Origin: DASQGA01 sp963722715
Lineage (GTDB): Bacteria > Actinomycetota > Thermoleophilia > Gaiellales > Gaiellaceae
Reading direction: 5' to 3'
DNA length: 64,000 nt
NCBI GenBank assembly: GCA_963722715.1
Contig: CAVROA010000007.1
Coordinates: 71,162 to 135,161, forward strand
The notes beneath the pieces are model-generated. The model worked only from the letters and a program-made list of their open reading frames with translations. It had not been told where the DNA came from and did no database searches. Positions 25,469 to 34,722 of the stretch are shown one piece after another (within the stretch, counting starts at the first letter, position 1; each line of letters opens with the position of its first letter). The translations under genes and the position numbers were made by a program.

Positions 25469-25632
25469 GCGGCGGCTCGAAGAGCTTAGCCTCGAGGTCG
25501 TCACGCTCCGTTTCCGCTGTAGCGGGGCGGTTTTCCTGTCGAGCTCGACGACCGTCTCGCGGCCAGTGGGAAGAAAAATCTCCGCTCCTCCGTCCGGTGA
25601 GCATGCAACCGGATCACGAAAGGAGCACCGAA

Positions 25633-26109
25633 ATGAGGAATCGTCGTCATCGTTGGATCCGCCGGCTCGCCCTGTCTTTCGCCTTTGCGGCGATCGCAGC
25701 TCCGACGGCCCAGGCTCGCATCGCGGACGACTCGGGCATCGGTCAGGGCAACCAGGTCACGAGCGTTCGCCCCGACGACCGGGCAGCGCGCGGTGTGCCG
25801 CAGTCGGCGGATGTGACCGTAGTTGTCAGGCCCGACGACCGGGCTGCTCGCTTCTCGCCCAACGTTGGCAGCGAGAATCTCAATCTCTGGCGCGATCCCG
25901 CCGCTGTCACGGGCAACGAACTCGTGCTCCGGCGCGATCCAGGCGCTGCCGTCGAGACCCCGGTGGTCGCGGTTCCGGCAACCGACGGCCAGGCGTTCAA
26001 CTGGGGCGACGCCGGCATCGGCGCAGCGATCATGCTTGGTTTCCTGCTCCTCGCACTGGGCGCAGCCGTAGCGAGCCGGCAGTCCAAGAAGTCGCTGGCA
26101 GAGGCGTAA
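25633..26109 (+). CDS. Secreted/membrane protein with two RPDDRAAR repeats (158 aa)
   Basis: No recognised family. The N-terminus has a basic Arg-rich head and hydrophobic core ending in ALA-like TAQA near residue 28, a Sec signal; residues about 128-147 (GIGAAIMLGFLLLALGAAVA) form a C-terminal membrane anchor followed by SRQSKKS. Between them the octamer RPDDRAAR occurs twice, as SVRPDDRAARG and VVRPDDRAARF about 20 residues apart, and LRRDPGAAV/LWRDPAAV form a second related pair. AAAGGAG lies 8 nt before ATG 25633. The gene follows the sigma factor pair by 164 nt and is a plausible target. A strong hairpin terminator follows. Confidence 0.72.
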   Translation: MRNRRHRWIRRLALSFAFAAIAAPTAQARIADDSGIGQGNQVTSVRPDDRAARGVPQSADVTVVVRPDDRAARFSPNVGSENLNLWRDPAAVTGNELVLRRDPGAAVETPVVAVPATDGQAFNWGDAGIGAAIMLGFLLLALGAAVASRQSKKSLAEA

Positions 26110-26134
26110 ACCTCAAACAACCCGAGTACGGGAC

Positions 26135-26164
26135 AGACGAGCGGGCCGAAGGGCCCGCTCGTCT
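26135..26164 (+). terminator. 13-bp perfect hairpin terminator
   Basis: AGACGAGCGGGCC and its perfect complement surround the tetraloop GAAG, 25 nt after the stop of the RPDDRAAR-repeat gene. No T-run follows. Confidence 0.7.
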
Positions 26165-26193
26165 CGCGCGTGGAACCAGAAGCCTGACTGCCG

Positions 26194-26199
26194 TACCCT
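26194..26199 (+). promoter_or_regulatory. Predicted -10 element of leaderless cyclase gene
   Basis: TACCCT lies six nt before ATG 26206 with no Shine-Dalgarno sequence in between. Confidence 0.5.
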
Positions 26200-26205
26200 T
26201 TCGGC

Positions 26206-29200
26206 ATGGCGGCTTGCGACGAGTGTGGCCAGCGAAATCCGGAGGAAGCTCGCTTCTGTCAGTCATGCGGTGCGCCGCTAGCGGGTAGAGCCGCGGCGGC
26301 CCACGAAGTGCGGAAGACCGTCACCGTTATCTTCGCTGACCTGGCCGGCTCGACGGGATTCGGAGAGCGGCTCGACCCCGAGTCGCTCCGGCGCGTGCAG
26401 GCCCGCTTCTTCGACGCGATGCGGCTCGTGCTCGAGAAGCACGGGGCGACGGTCGAGAAGTTCATCGGCGATGCGGTGATGGCCGTGTTCGGTATCCCGT
26501 TCGTGCACGAGGATGATGCTCTCAGGGCTGTGCGGGCCAGTTTCGAGATGCGCGAGGCGCTCGAGGAGCTGAACGCCGACATCTCTGCGTCCTGGGGGGT
26601 TGAGCTCACGATCCGGATCGGAGTCAACACGGGCGAGGTCGTGGCAGGGGACGCCGCTTCCGCGCAGTCCTTTGCGACCGGGGACACCGTGAACGTCGCC
26701 GCCCGGCTCGAGCAGGCTGCAGATCCTGGTGAGATCCTCGTCGGCGAGACCACCTTTCGCCTGGTCCGGGACGCGGTCGAGGCCGAGGAGGTCGATTCCC
26801 TCGACCTTCGCGGCCGCGGCGAGAAAGTCGCTGCACGGCGTCTCGTGTCCATTCGTCCCGATTCTCCGGGCACGGCCCGGCGCCTCGAGACGCCCCTCGT
26901 GGGGCGCGAAAACGAACTTCGGCTCCTACACGATGCCTTCGCCCGGGTTGAGCGTGAGCAGGGCTGTCACCTCTTCACCCTCATGGGTCCGGCCGGGGTT
27001 GGAAAGTCGCGGCTCGTGGCGGAATTCCTCGATGATCTGGCCGAACAGGCGACGGCGGTTCGGGGTCGCTGCCTCTCGTACGGGGACGGCATCACGTTTT
27101 GGCCCGTGGCCGAGGTCGTTCGCGAGGCCGCATCCCTGAACGGCGAGGAGACCACCAGAGGAAGCGCGGGGCCGGATCGCCGCATTTCTCGCCGACGAGG
27201 ACGATGCCACTCTCGTCGCCGCTCGGGTCTCGGAGCTCGTCGGGCTTGCCGACGCCCGCGGAGGCGAGGAGAGCTTTTGGGCAGTCCGGAAGTTTTTGGA
27301 GGCGTTGGCACGAGATCGGCCACTCGTCGTCGTGCTGGACGACGTGAACTGGGGCGAGCCCACCTTTCTCGACCTCATCGAGCACATCGCGGAGTGGTCC
27401 CGAGGCGCCCCGATCTTGCTCGTATGCCTTGCCCGCCCCGAGCTCCTGGACGAGCGGCCTGCCTGGGCCGGCGGGAAGCTCAACTCCACCTCGTTGCTCC
27501 TCGAGCCGCTGAACGACGAGGAGTTCGACCTACTCGTCGCCTCTCATCTTGGTCCAGGCACGCTCGAAAAGGACGTTCGAGCCCAGATCATGCGGGTCGC
27601 GGAAGGAAATCCCCTCTTTGTCGAAGAGACGGTTGCGTTGCTTGTCGGAGAAGGCCTTCTCACCCGCGAAGACGGTCACTGGGCCGCCGCCGGCCTGGAA
27701 AAGGTTCCCATCCCACCCACGATCCAGGCGCTTCTTGCCGCGAGGATCGACAAGCTCCCGGCCGCTGAGCGCGCCGTCCTCGAAAGAGCGTCGGTGGAGG
27801 GGCAGGTCTTTCACACGGGCGCCTTGGGAGGGCTCCAAGAGGGAAAGGACGGCTCAACACGCCTGGTTCACGCGCTCGTTCGGAAGGAGCTCGTTCGTCC
27901 GGAACGCTCCACGTTTCCGGGCGAGGAAGCCTTTCGATTCCGGCACATCCTGATTCGCGATGCCGCCTACGAGTCGATTCCAAAGGAGACGCGGGCCGAT
28001 TTGCACGAGCAGTTCGCAGACTGGCTCGTCGAGGCGGCGGGGGCGCGAAGTCTCGAGTACGAGGAGATCGTGGCGTATCACCTCGAGTGCGCCTACAGGT
28101 TGCGCGCACAACTCGGCCCGGTCGGGGAGCGCGGCCGAGCCCTGGCCGACGAAGCGGCCGAGCGCCTGGCCGGGTCGGCCAAGCGCGCGGTTGCCAAAAA
28201 CGACATGCCGGCTGCCGCGACCCTCTACGCGCGCGCAACCGACCTCGCTGCCGAAGGCGCGCGCCGGATCGAGCTGCTCGTGGCGCACGCCCGAACCCTC
28301 GTCGAAATCGGCGAGCTGGACGCGGCCGAGGCGAAGCTGCGCGACGCGGTCCAGGAGGCTGAGGCGGCGGGCGACCGGAGACTTGCCTTGCGTGCTCGGG
28401 TCGAGGAGCAACATCTGCGGCTGAAGACGGATCCGACGGAAACGACCGAAGAGGCCCGCCGGGTGGCCGAGTCCTCGCTGCCCATCTTCGAGGAATTCGC
28501 AGACGAGGCGGGTCTCGCCTCCTCCTGGGACCTCCTGGGTCAGGTTCATCTGATGGCGTGCCGGTACGAGCTACGGGCCGAGGCACTGGCTCGGGCGCTG
28601 GAGCACGCTCGCCGTGCCGGCGACGAGCGTGAGGATGCGATTCTCATCGGTCTGGGCACCGCGCCGTACTGGGGGCCCACGCCCGTTGACGAGTGCACCG
28701 AGCGCTGCGAGGAGCTACTGGCCGAGATCGGCGGCCGGCGGCCGACCGTGGAGGCAGCTCTCGTTGGCACGCTTGCCGGGCTCGAGGCGATGCGCGGGAA
28801 CTTCGACGAGGCGCGCGGTCTCTATGCCCGGCAGCAGTCCATGCACGAGGACCTCGGTCTCCCGTACTCGCTCGCGGCTGCGACGATCATGGCGGGCCGG
28901 ATCGAAATGCTCGCCGGAGAGCCCGCGGCGGCCGAGGCCGAGCTTCGCCGCGGGTACGTGATCCTCGAGCGCATGGGGGAGCTTGGAGTTCTCTCGACGC
29001 TGGCGGCGTACCTGGCGGACGCGGTCTACGCCCAGGGTCGCTACGACGAGGCCGACCGCCTTACGCATGTGAGCGAAGACGCGGCCACGTCCGACGACAT
29101 CGCGTCCCATGTTTGGTGGCGCGTCACCCGGGCACGGGTCCTCGCTCGGCGCGGGAGCCACGAGGAGGCTGAACGAATAGGTTCGGAGGCCCTCGCGCTC

Positions 29201-29389
29201 GCTGAGGTGACCGACGATCTCGTCATCCGTGCACGCGCCCTCACCGACCTCGCGGAGGTGCGCCGGCTGGGAGAGGCCGACGGCAGCGTGCCGCTTCTCG
29301 AAGAGGCCCTCAGACTCTTCGAGGCGAAGGGCGACACGGTTTCCGCAGGCCGGACGCGCGCGGCCCTCTCGGCCGCAGGCGCCGGCTAA
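26206..29389 (+). CDS. Class III nucleotidyl cyclase with zinc ribbon, AAA-type ATPase and TPR region; frameshift near 27145-27157
   Basis: Large multidomain regulator of about 1,060 residues. Order: zinc ribbon (CDECGQRNPEEARFCQSCG, residues 4-22); class III cyclase catalytic domain (about 37-175) with metal-binding Asp in VIFADLAGSTGF and FIGDAVMAVFG and the NVAARLE transition-state motif; then a STAND/AAA-like ATPase with Walker A TLMGPAGVGKSRLV and Walker B RPLVVVLDDVNW; and a long TPR-like helical C-terminus. The frame breaks after about AASLNGEE and resumes one frame over as PEEARGRIAAFLADE, implying one extra base or two missing between 27145 and 27157. The combined architecture is a known actinobacterial type, usually a cAMP-producing or signalling scaffold. 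ATG 26206 has TACCCT six nt upstream. Confidence 0.85.
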
Positions 29390-29392
29390 CGG

Positions 29393-29558
29393 CTAGCGCT
29401 TTTTCAGATCGACCGAGGCGATTTGGCCTCCGTGGGGCTTTGCCTGGTCGATCGTCTTCTTGAGCTCCCTGCTCGGCGTCGTCCGAGATCTCTACTGATT
29501 CGCTCTCGTACGGCTTGCCGTCTGATGCCATGACGATGACGAGCCTCTGTTGCGGCAC
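29393..29558 (-). CDS. Small hypothetical protein (about 55 aa), frameshifted near 29470
   Basis: GTG 29558 with GGAGG five nt upstream starts VPQQRLVIVMASDGKPYESE, which runs through EISDDAEQ. There the frame leads to low-quality sequence, but skipping one G of CAGGGAGC (about 29470) gives ELKKTIDQAKPHGGQ and ends IASVDLKKR with a stop at 29393-29395. The reconstructed protein is short, charged and beta/alpha in character. It is unrecognised. It lies convergent to the cyclase gene, with only three bases between their stops. Confidence 0.5.
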
Positions 29559-29648
29559 TGAAGCCTCCAATCTCTCGAATCGTGGCGAGGCTATACCCGC
29601 CGCAGGAGCCGGGCAAGAGTTTCCAGCGCCTCGCCGGACTTACGGGAG

Positions 29649-29689
29649 ATTTACGAAACCCGCATGAGCATTTACGAAACCCGCATGAG
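29649..29689. repeat. Two 20-bp direct repeats, 21-bp period, upstream of RTX-like gene
   Basis: ATTTACGAAACCCGCATGAG occurs at 29649-29668 and again at 29670-29689. The period of two helical turns and the position 60-100 bp before the RTX-like gene suggest an operator for a dimeric regulator; a simple tandem duplication is the alternative. Confidence 0.6.
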
Positions 29690-29749
29690 GGGGTTCCAAT
29701 CGGCTGGTGTGATTCGTCTCGAATGGTTGATCTCAAAAGGAGCCCTCTC

Positions 29750-30637
29750 GTGTCCAGAGCCCTCGTTCTCTTCGCGGTCGTCGCGGCGCTGGTTGCCGTC
29801 CCGGCCGCGCTCGCACAGACGTTCAATGGAACCCCCGGGAACGACGTCATCACCGGAACGGATCACCGCGATTTCATCTTCGGCAGGGCCGGAAACGACA
29901 CTCTTTCCGGGGCGGGAGGGACTGACCTGGTGTTCGGCGGCCGCGGAATCGACACGGTCTCCGGCGATGACGGCCGGGACTTCCTCTGGGGCGGCCCGGG
30001 AGCCGATTCGCTCGATGGTGCCAACGGCGCTGACTGGGTCTATGCCGGGCGCGGCGCGGACGTGCTCGAAGGCGGTCCTGGTGACGACCATCTCTTTTCA
30101 GGTGCCGACGACGGCGATGTCGACACGGTCGACTGCGGCGCGGGCTTCGACGTTGCGCTCATCCGCACCGGCGACGTCGCGATCGGCTGCGAGCGGGTTA
30201 GGGCGATCTCGGGTGTACGCCCACGGGGAAGCTTCATCCGCGGGGATGCGAACGACAACGTGCTTGTCGGCACCGAGAACCGCGACTTCATCTGGGGGAA
30301 GGCCGGAAACGACACGATCTCAGGCGGAGACGCCAGCGACTTCCTCTTCGGGGGCCTCGGGAACGACACGGTGGCCGGCGAGGGCGGGGGGGACTTCGTC
30401 TGGGGCGGGCCCGGCGACGACATCCTCACGGGTGGCGACGGCCGCGACTGGGTGTGGGGCGGTTGGGGCGCCGACACGATGAGTGGGGACGGCGGCAACG
30501 ACCATCTCTTCGCGGCCGCGGACGACGGTGCCGTCGACACGATCGACTGCGGTGAAGACGCGGACGACAGTGACGTCGCAGTCATCCGGACCGGCGATAC
30601 GACCCTCAACTGCGAAAGGGTTCGCGTAATGAGCTAG
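29750..30637 (+). CDS. Secreted RTX/hemolysin-type calcium-binding repeat protein (295 aa)
   Basis: Exported protein with a Sec signal peptide (about 22 residues, cleaved after ALA-Q) and glycine/aspartate nonapeptide repeats of the GGxGxDxUx type (GRAGNDTLSG, GGPGADSLDG, GGPGDDILTG) that bind calcium in beta-roll turns. It consists of two similar halves of about 135 residues; each ends in a non-repetitive cap with Cys pairs (VDTVDCGAGF to IGCERV, and IDTIDCGEDAD to LNCERV) that could form disulfides. No RTX secretion signal or type I exporter is adjacent, so Sec export is more likely. GTG 29750 is chosen because AAAAGGAG lies 8 nt upstream; an in-frame ATG at 29723 is possible. Confidence 0.8.
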   Translation: MSRALVLFAVVAALVAVPAALAQTFNGTPGNDVITGTDHRDFIFGRAGNDTLSGAGGTDLVFGGRGIDTVSGDDGRDFLWGGPGADSLDGANGADWVYAGRGADVLEGGPGDDHLFSGADDGDVDTVDCGAGFDVALIRTGDVAIGCERVRAISGVRPRGSFIRGDANDNVLVGTENRDFIWGKAGNDTISGGDASDFLFGGLGNDTVAGEGGGDFVWGGPGDDILTGGDGRDWVWGGWGADTMSGDGGNDHLFAAADDGAVDTIDCGEDADDSDVAVIRTGDTTLNCERVRVMS

Positions 30638-30659
30638 AGCGTGTCGGGCGGGGGGTTTT

Positions 30660-30688
30660 GACGCGGCCGGGCGAGACCCGGCCGCGTC
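30660..30688. terminator. 12-bp hairpin terminator between convergent RTX gene and trpA
   Basis: GACGCGGCCGGG and its perfect complement enclose the loop CGAGA. On the plus strand a short GGTTTT precedes it. It can terminate transcripts from both sides. Confidence 0.7.
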
Positions 30689-30693
30689 GCATT

Positions 30694-31431
30694 TCACGGC
30701 GCCGCTGGTGACGCCGGAGCGGCGTCGACCGCCCGCCGTAACGATTCGACGTAGGCCCGAAGAGCCTCAGGCCCACCCTCGGCCACCTCCACCGCCCTGC
30801 TTCCGACCACGATCCCGTCGGCGAGCCCGGCTGCCTGGGTGGCCTGCTCGGGCGTCGAGATGCCGAAGCCGGCCAGGAGTGGAACGTCCGTGACCTGCCG
30901 GGCGCTCGTGACCAGGTCCGCCAGCTGATCCGAGAGTGACTCTCGCGCCCCGGTCGTCCCGGTCAGCGAGACGAGGTAGAGCCACCCGTCGGTCCTTTCG
31001 CCTGCCAGCCGGATCCGTTCCGGCGAGGAGGTAGGCGCGACGAGCTGGACCCGAGCGAGCTCGGGCGCTGCTTCCAGGGGCAGGTCGGCGACGATGAGGC
31101 TGGTTGCTCCGGCGCCTCGAGCGTCAACCTGGAACCGCTCGTAGCCGTAGGCCTCGAGGATCGAGGAGTACGTCATCGGGATCAGCGGTACGTCCGCACC
31201 CACCCGGGCTCGAATGTCGCGGAGGCACTCGAGGCACGCCTGGGTCCGCATGCCCGCTGCGAGCGCCCGCTCTCCCGCAAGCCTGATCACCGGGCCGTCG
31301 GCGAGCGGGTCGGAGAAGGGAAAACCGATCTCGAGGAGGTCGGCCCCGCCTTCGACGGCCGCGGCTGCGAGCGCCGGCGTGTCCGGCATCGCCATCAGGT
31401 AGATGGAGAGCTTCTTGCCCGGCGCCCTCAA
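30694..31431 (-). CDS. trpA: Tryptophan synthase alpha chain (245 aa)
   Basis: Cleaves indole-3-glycerol phosphate to indole, channelled to TrpB. The TIM-barrel signatures are LLEIGFPFSDPLADGPVI (catalytic Glu and substrate Asp), IPMTYSSIL and the phosphate loop GFGISTPEQA. TTG 31431 overlaps the trpB stop by four nt and yields LRAPGKKLSIYLMAMPDTP; a later in-frame ATG would remove the first strand, so the TTG is preferred. It is the last gene of the trp operon, followed by a bidirectional terminator hairpin. Confidence 0.93.
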   Translation of the reverse strand: MRAPGKKLSIYLMAMPDTPALAAAAVEGGADLLEIGFPFSDPLADGPVIRLAGERALAAGMRTQACLECLRDIRARVGADVPLIPMTYSSILEAYGYERFQVDARGAGATSLIVADLPLEAAPELARVQLVAPTSSPERIRLAGERTDGWLYLVSLTGTTGARESLSDQLADLVTSARQVTDVPLLAGFGISTPEQATQAAGLADGIVVGSRAVEVAEGGPEALRAYVESLRRAVDAAPASPAAP

Positions 31432-32552
31432 CGCGAGAGCACCGTGGCGAGATCCTTGTCGCCCCGCCCCGAGAGGCCGACCAGCACGACCTCTTCGTCC
31501 AGCTCGAGCGCGCGCGCGAGCGCATGCGCCGGCTCGAGCGCCGGGATGATGCCTTCGCGCTCGGACAGAAGGTGGAAGGCGGCGAGGGCCTCCTCGTCGG
31601 TGGCCGGCACGTACTCCGCGCGCCCCGAGTCGCGGAGAAAAGCGTGCTCCGGCCCGACGCCTGGATAGTCGAGCCCGGCTGAGATCGAATGTGCGTCGGC
31701 GATCTGCCCGTCCTCGTCCGCGAGGAGCGAGGAGCGAGCGCCGTGGAGGACTCCGGCCCGGCCCGAGCCGAGACTCGCCGCGCCTGCCGCCTCGACACCG
31801 ATCAGGCGGACCGACGGATCGTCGAGAAAGCCGGCGAAGAGGCCGATCGCGTTCGAGCCGCCGCCGACACAGGCGACGACGGCGTCGGGCAGGCGGCCCT
31901 CCTCCTCGAGCATCTGCGTGCGCGCCTCGCGTCCGATCACCGCCTGAAGCTCTCGCACGATCTCGGGATAGGGATGCGGCCCGACGCAGGAGCCGATCAG
32001 GTAGTGCGTCGTCTCGACGTTCGTGATCCAGTCGCGAATTGCCTCGCTCGTTGCCTCCTTCAGCGTCTTCGTCCCGAACTCGACCGATCGGACCTCCGCA
32101 CCCAGGAGGCCCATCCGCTCCACGTTCGGGCGCTGGCGATCCATGTCCTCGGCGCCCATGTAGACGACGCATTCGAAGCCGAACCGAGCGCAGACAGTCG
32201 CGGCCGCGACGCCGTGCTGTCCGGCCCCGGTCTCTGCCACGATCCGCTTCTTGCCGAGGCGATCGGCGAGGAGTGCCTGCCCGACCGCGTTGTTGATCTT
32301 GTGGGCTCCCGTATGGCAGAGATCCTCACGCTTCAAGTAGAGGCGGCGGTCCTCCCAGAGCCGCTCGGTACGGTAGAGCGGCGTCGGGCGCCCGACGAAC
32401 GTCCGTCCGAGCTCGTCGAGCTCGGCGCGAAAAGCAGGATCCTGGCGCGCCGCGTCCCAGCCGGCGACGAGCTCGTCCAGCGCAGGCACGAGCGTCTCCG
32501 GAACGTAGCGACCGCCGTAGGGCCCGTAGAAGCCGAGCTCCTGGACGTTCAC
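31428..32552 (-). CDS. trpB: Tryptophan synthase beta chain (374 aa)
   Basis: PLP enzyme that condenses indole with serine. PLP Lys85 lies in HTGAHKINN, the catalytic Glu in ETGAGQHGVA, and the phosphate loop is GGGSNAIGLF. N-terminal FYGPYGGRYVPETL is standard for TrpB1. GTG 32552 overlaps the trpCF stop by four nt, and no better start exists upstream. Slightly shorter than the usual 390-400 residues but with all motifs. TrpA is encoded immediately downstream. Confidence 0.95.
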   Translation of the reverse strand: MNVQELGFYGPYGGRYVPETLVPALDELVAGWDAARQDPAFRAELDELGRTFVGRPTPLYRTERLWEDRRLYLKREDLCHTGAHKINNAVGQALLADRLGKKRIVAETGAGQHGVAAATVCARFGFECVVYMGAEDMDRQRPNVERMGLLGAEVRSVEFGTKTLKEATSEAIRDWITNVETTHYLIGSCVGPHPYPEIVRELQAVIGREARTQMLEEEGRLPDAVVACVGGGSNAIGLFAGFLDDPSVRLIGVEAAGAASLGSGRAGVLHGARSSLLADEDGQIADAHSISAGLDYPGVGPEHAFLRDSGRAEYVPATDEEALAAFHLLSEREGIIPALEPAHALARALELDEEVVLVGLSGRGDKDLATVLSR

Positions 32553-33700
32553 CGGGCTGCCTCCACAAAGGCACGGACCCGCTCGTGATCCTTGACCCCC
32601 GGGGCGGCCTCGAGACTTCGGCTCGCGTCCACGCACCAGGGGTCGACCGCCTGGATGGCGGCGCTGACGTTCTCAGGGCCGAGCCCGCCTGCGAGGAGGA
32701 CACGCCCCTCGACGCTCGCGGCCCTGCCCCAGTGGCCGTCGTCCTCGTCCAGCCACGGGAGATCCAGCACCCGCGCGACGGTCCTTCCACGCTGGAGCAG
32801 CACTCCGTCGCGCGCCCGGTGGCCGTCCTCCGACTCGTAGAGCTGGACGAGATCCGTGGGGGTGGCTTCGACCTCGCCGACGAGGACAGCGACCGAGAGC
32901 ATCGTCTCCGGGACGGGCAGAGGCGCCGGGGCTCGCCGAGGGCTTTCGGCGAGGACGAAGCCCGCGAGGTCCGCTCCGGCCTCGGCCGCGACGGCAACGT
33001 CCTCCCCGCGCGTCAGCCCGCAAACCTTGACCAGCGGCCGGGACAGGAGCTCTGCGAGCTTGGCGCCCGGGTCGGTCGCGCGCATGAGCGCCGACCCGAC
33101 CAGAACGGCATCTGCTCCTGCCAACTCGGCAGCGGCGCCCTGGGCGCGGGAGGAGATGCCGCTCTCGGCGACCACCACGCGGTCCCGTGGCGCGCGGGAG
33201 ACCAGCTCGAGCTGACGTGCTCGGTCGATCTCGAACGTCGAGAGGTCGCGGGCGTTCACTCCGAGGATCTCGGCGTCGAGCGCGATCGCACGCTCGAGCT
33301 CCTCGGCATCGTGCGCCTCGACCAGGACGTCGAGGCCCAGATCGTGGGCCGCAACGAGAAACGAAGCCGACTCGACCTCGTCCAGGTCGCGCAGGAGCAG
33401 GAGCGCCGCGTCGGCGCCCGCTTCCTTTGCCTGGACCAGGTCGTCACGGTTCCGGAAGAAGCCCTTGGCGAGAAGTGGGACGGTGCTCGCGGCACGTGCT
33501 GCCCGCAGGTCGTCCCACGTCCCGCCGAAGCGCTCGTCGACCAGGACCGAGACTGCTGCCGCGCCGGCCGCCTCGTAGGAGGGGGCGAGAAGCCGGGGAT
33601 CGGCGTCCGGACGCAGGTCGCCGGCAGAAGGGGAGCGCCGCTTGATCTCGGCAATCGCTCCGAGGCCCGGGGCCGCGAGCGCATCCCGGAACCGTCCCAT
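32549..33700 (-). CDS. trpCF: Fused indole-3-glycerol-phosphate synthase / phosphoribosylanthranilate isomerase (383 aa)
   Basis: Bifunctional enzyme for two consecutive steps of tryptophan synthesis. Residues about 1-222 are the IGPS domain (AIAEIKRRSPSAG, SVLVDERFGG, ILGVNARDLSTFEID, VVAESGI); residues about 224-383 are a PRA-isomerase domain (LVKVCGLTRGEDVAVA with catalytic Cys, LLAGGLGPENVSAAI, CVDASRSLEAAPGVKD with catalytic Asp). The TrpC-TrpF order is as in E. coli. The TrpF half is only about 160 residues, shorter than the normal 190-210, mainly between VQLYESEDG and LLAGGL, so activity may depend on the fusion. Start overlaps the trpD stop by one base and stop overlaps trpB. Confidence 0.9.
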   Translation of the reverse strand: MGRFRDALAAPGLGAIAEIKRRSPSAGDLRPDADPRLLAPSYEAAGAAAVSVLVDERFGGTWDDLRAARAASTVPLLAKGFFRNRDDLVQAKEAGADAALLLLRDLDEVESASFLVAAHDLGLDVLVEAHDAEELERAIALDAEILGVNARDLSTFEIDRARQLELVSRAPRDRVVVAESGISSRAQGAAAELAGADAVLVGSALMRATDPGAKLAELLSRPLVKVCGLTRGEDVAVAAEAGADLAGFVLAESPRRAPAPLPVPETMLSVAVLVGEVEATPTDLVQLYESEDGHRARDGVLLQRGRTVARVLDLPWLDEDDGHWGRAASVEGRVLLAGGLGPENVSAAIQAVDPWCVDASRSLEAAPGVKDHERVRAFVEAAR

Positions 33701-34722
33701 CAGGCGACCGCCTCGGCCCTGGAGAAGGCGACGAGCTCGTCGAGTCGCGCTGCCGCGGCGCCGGAGTCGATTGCCGCCGCAGCGATTCCGTAGCCCTCCT
33801 CGAGATCCTCGGCGTGGCCGCCGGCGGCGATCGCGCCCGCGGCGTTCAGGAGCACCGCTTCGCGCTTCGGCCCTCGCTCGCCCTGGAAGATCTCGCGCAC
33901 CGTCGCCGCGTTCTCGGCCGGGGTGCCGCCGGTGAGATCCTCGGGACGGCAGCGCGGGACGCCGAAATCGGCCGGGTCGATCTGCCGCTCCACCACCTTG
34001 CCGCCCACGACCTCGCAGACGAGGTTCGGGCCGGCGGGCGAGAGCTCGTCGATGCCGCCGGCTCCGTGGACGACGAAGGCGCGGCGGGCGCCGAGCTGCG
34101 CGAGCACCTCCGCGATCGTCGGCACGAGCTCGGGAGCGTAGACCCCGACAACCTGTGCCCTCGCGCCGGCCGGGTTCGTGAGCGGTCCGAGGACATTGAA
34201 GACCGTCCGGGCTGCGAGCTCCTTCCGGACCGGCGCGGCATGGCGCATGGCCGGATGGTGCGACGGCGCGAAGAGGAACCCGAACCCGAGCTCGTCGATC
34301 GAGCGGGCGATCCGCTCCGGTTCCAGCTCGAGCGAGAAACCCAGCGCCTCGAGCACGTCCGCCGACCCCGACGCGGAGGACACGGCCCGATTCCCGTGCT
34401 TCGCAACACCAGCTCCCGCCGCCGCTGCGACAAGAGCCGCCGTCGTGGAGATGTTGAAGGTTCGGGCGCCGTCACCGCCGGTCCCGGCCGTGTCGACGAG
34501 GTCCTGGCGCTCCGGCGCGACCGCGAGAACATGCGAGCGCATCGCCTCGGCGCACCCGGCAATCTCGTCCGCGGTCTCGCCCTTCAGGCGGAGGGCGACG
34601 AGGAAGCCGCCGATCTGGGCGGGCGTCGCCTCGCCGCGCATGATGCCGTTCATGACCTCCCTGGCCTCGTCCCGCGCCAGGTCGTGTCCGTCGAGGAGCC
34701 GGGCGAGCGCTGCCTGGATCAC
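33700..34722 (-). CDS. trpD: Anthranilate phosphoribosyltransferase (340 aa)
   Basis: Transfers phosphoribose from PRPP to anthranilate. The PRPP/Mg motif DTAGTGGDGARTFNIST is at about residues 80-96, KHGNRAVSSASGSADVLEALG follows in two parts, and HPAMRHAAPVRKEL and FNVLGPLTNPAGA complete the family pattern. Full length. ATG 34722 overlaps the end of trpG by four nt. Glutamine amidotransferase is a separate gene here, unlike the TrpGD fusion of enterobacteria. Confidence 0.95.
   Translation of the reverse strand: MIQAALARLLDGHDLARDEAREVMNGIMRGEATPAQIGGFLVALRLKGETADEIAGCAEAMRSHVLAVAPERQDLVDTAGTGGDGARTFNISTTAALVAAAAGAGVAKHGNRAVSSASGSADVLEALGFSLELEPERIARSIDELGFGFLFAPSHHPAMRHAAPVRKELAARTVFNVLGPLTNPAGARAQVVGVYAPELVPTIAEVLAQLGARRAFVVHGAGGIDELSPAGPNLVCEVVGGKVVERQIDPADFGVPRCRPEDLTGGTPAENAATVREIFQGERGPKREAVLLNAAGAIAAGGHAEDLEEGYGIAAAAIDSGAAAARLDELVAFSRAEAVA

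Noticed and set aside
26206..29389. Two separate genes, a cyclase and a downstream ATPase
   Set aside because: The ATPase Walker A lies in the first frame and Walker B in the second, so a single frameshifted gene is required.
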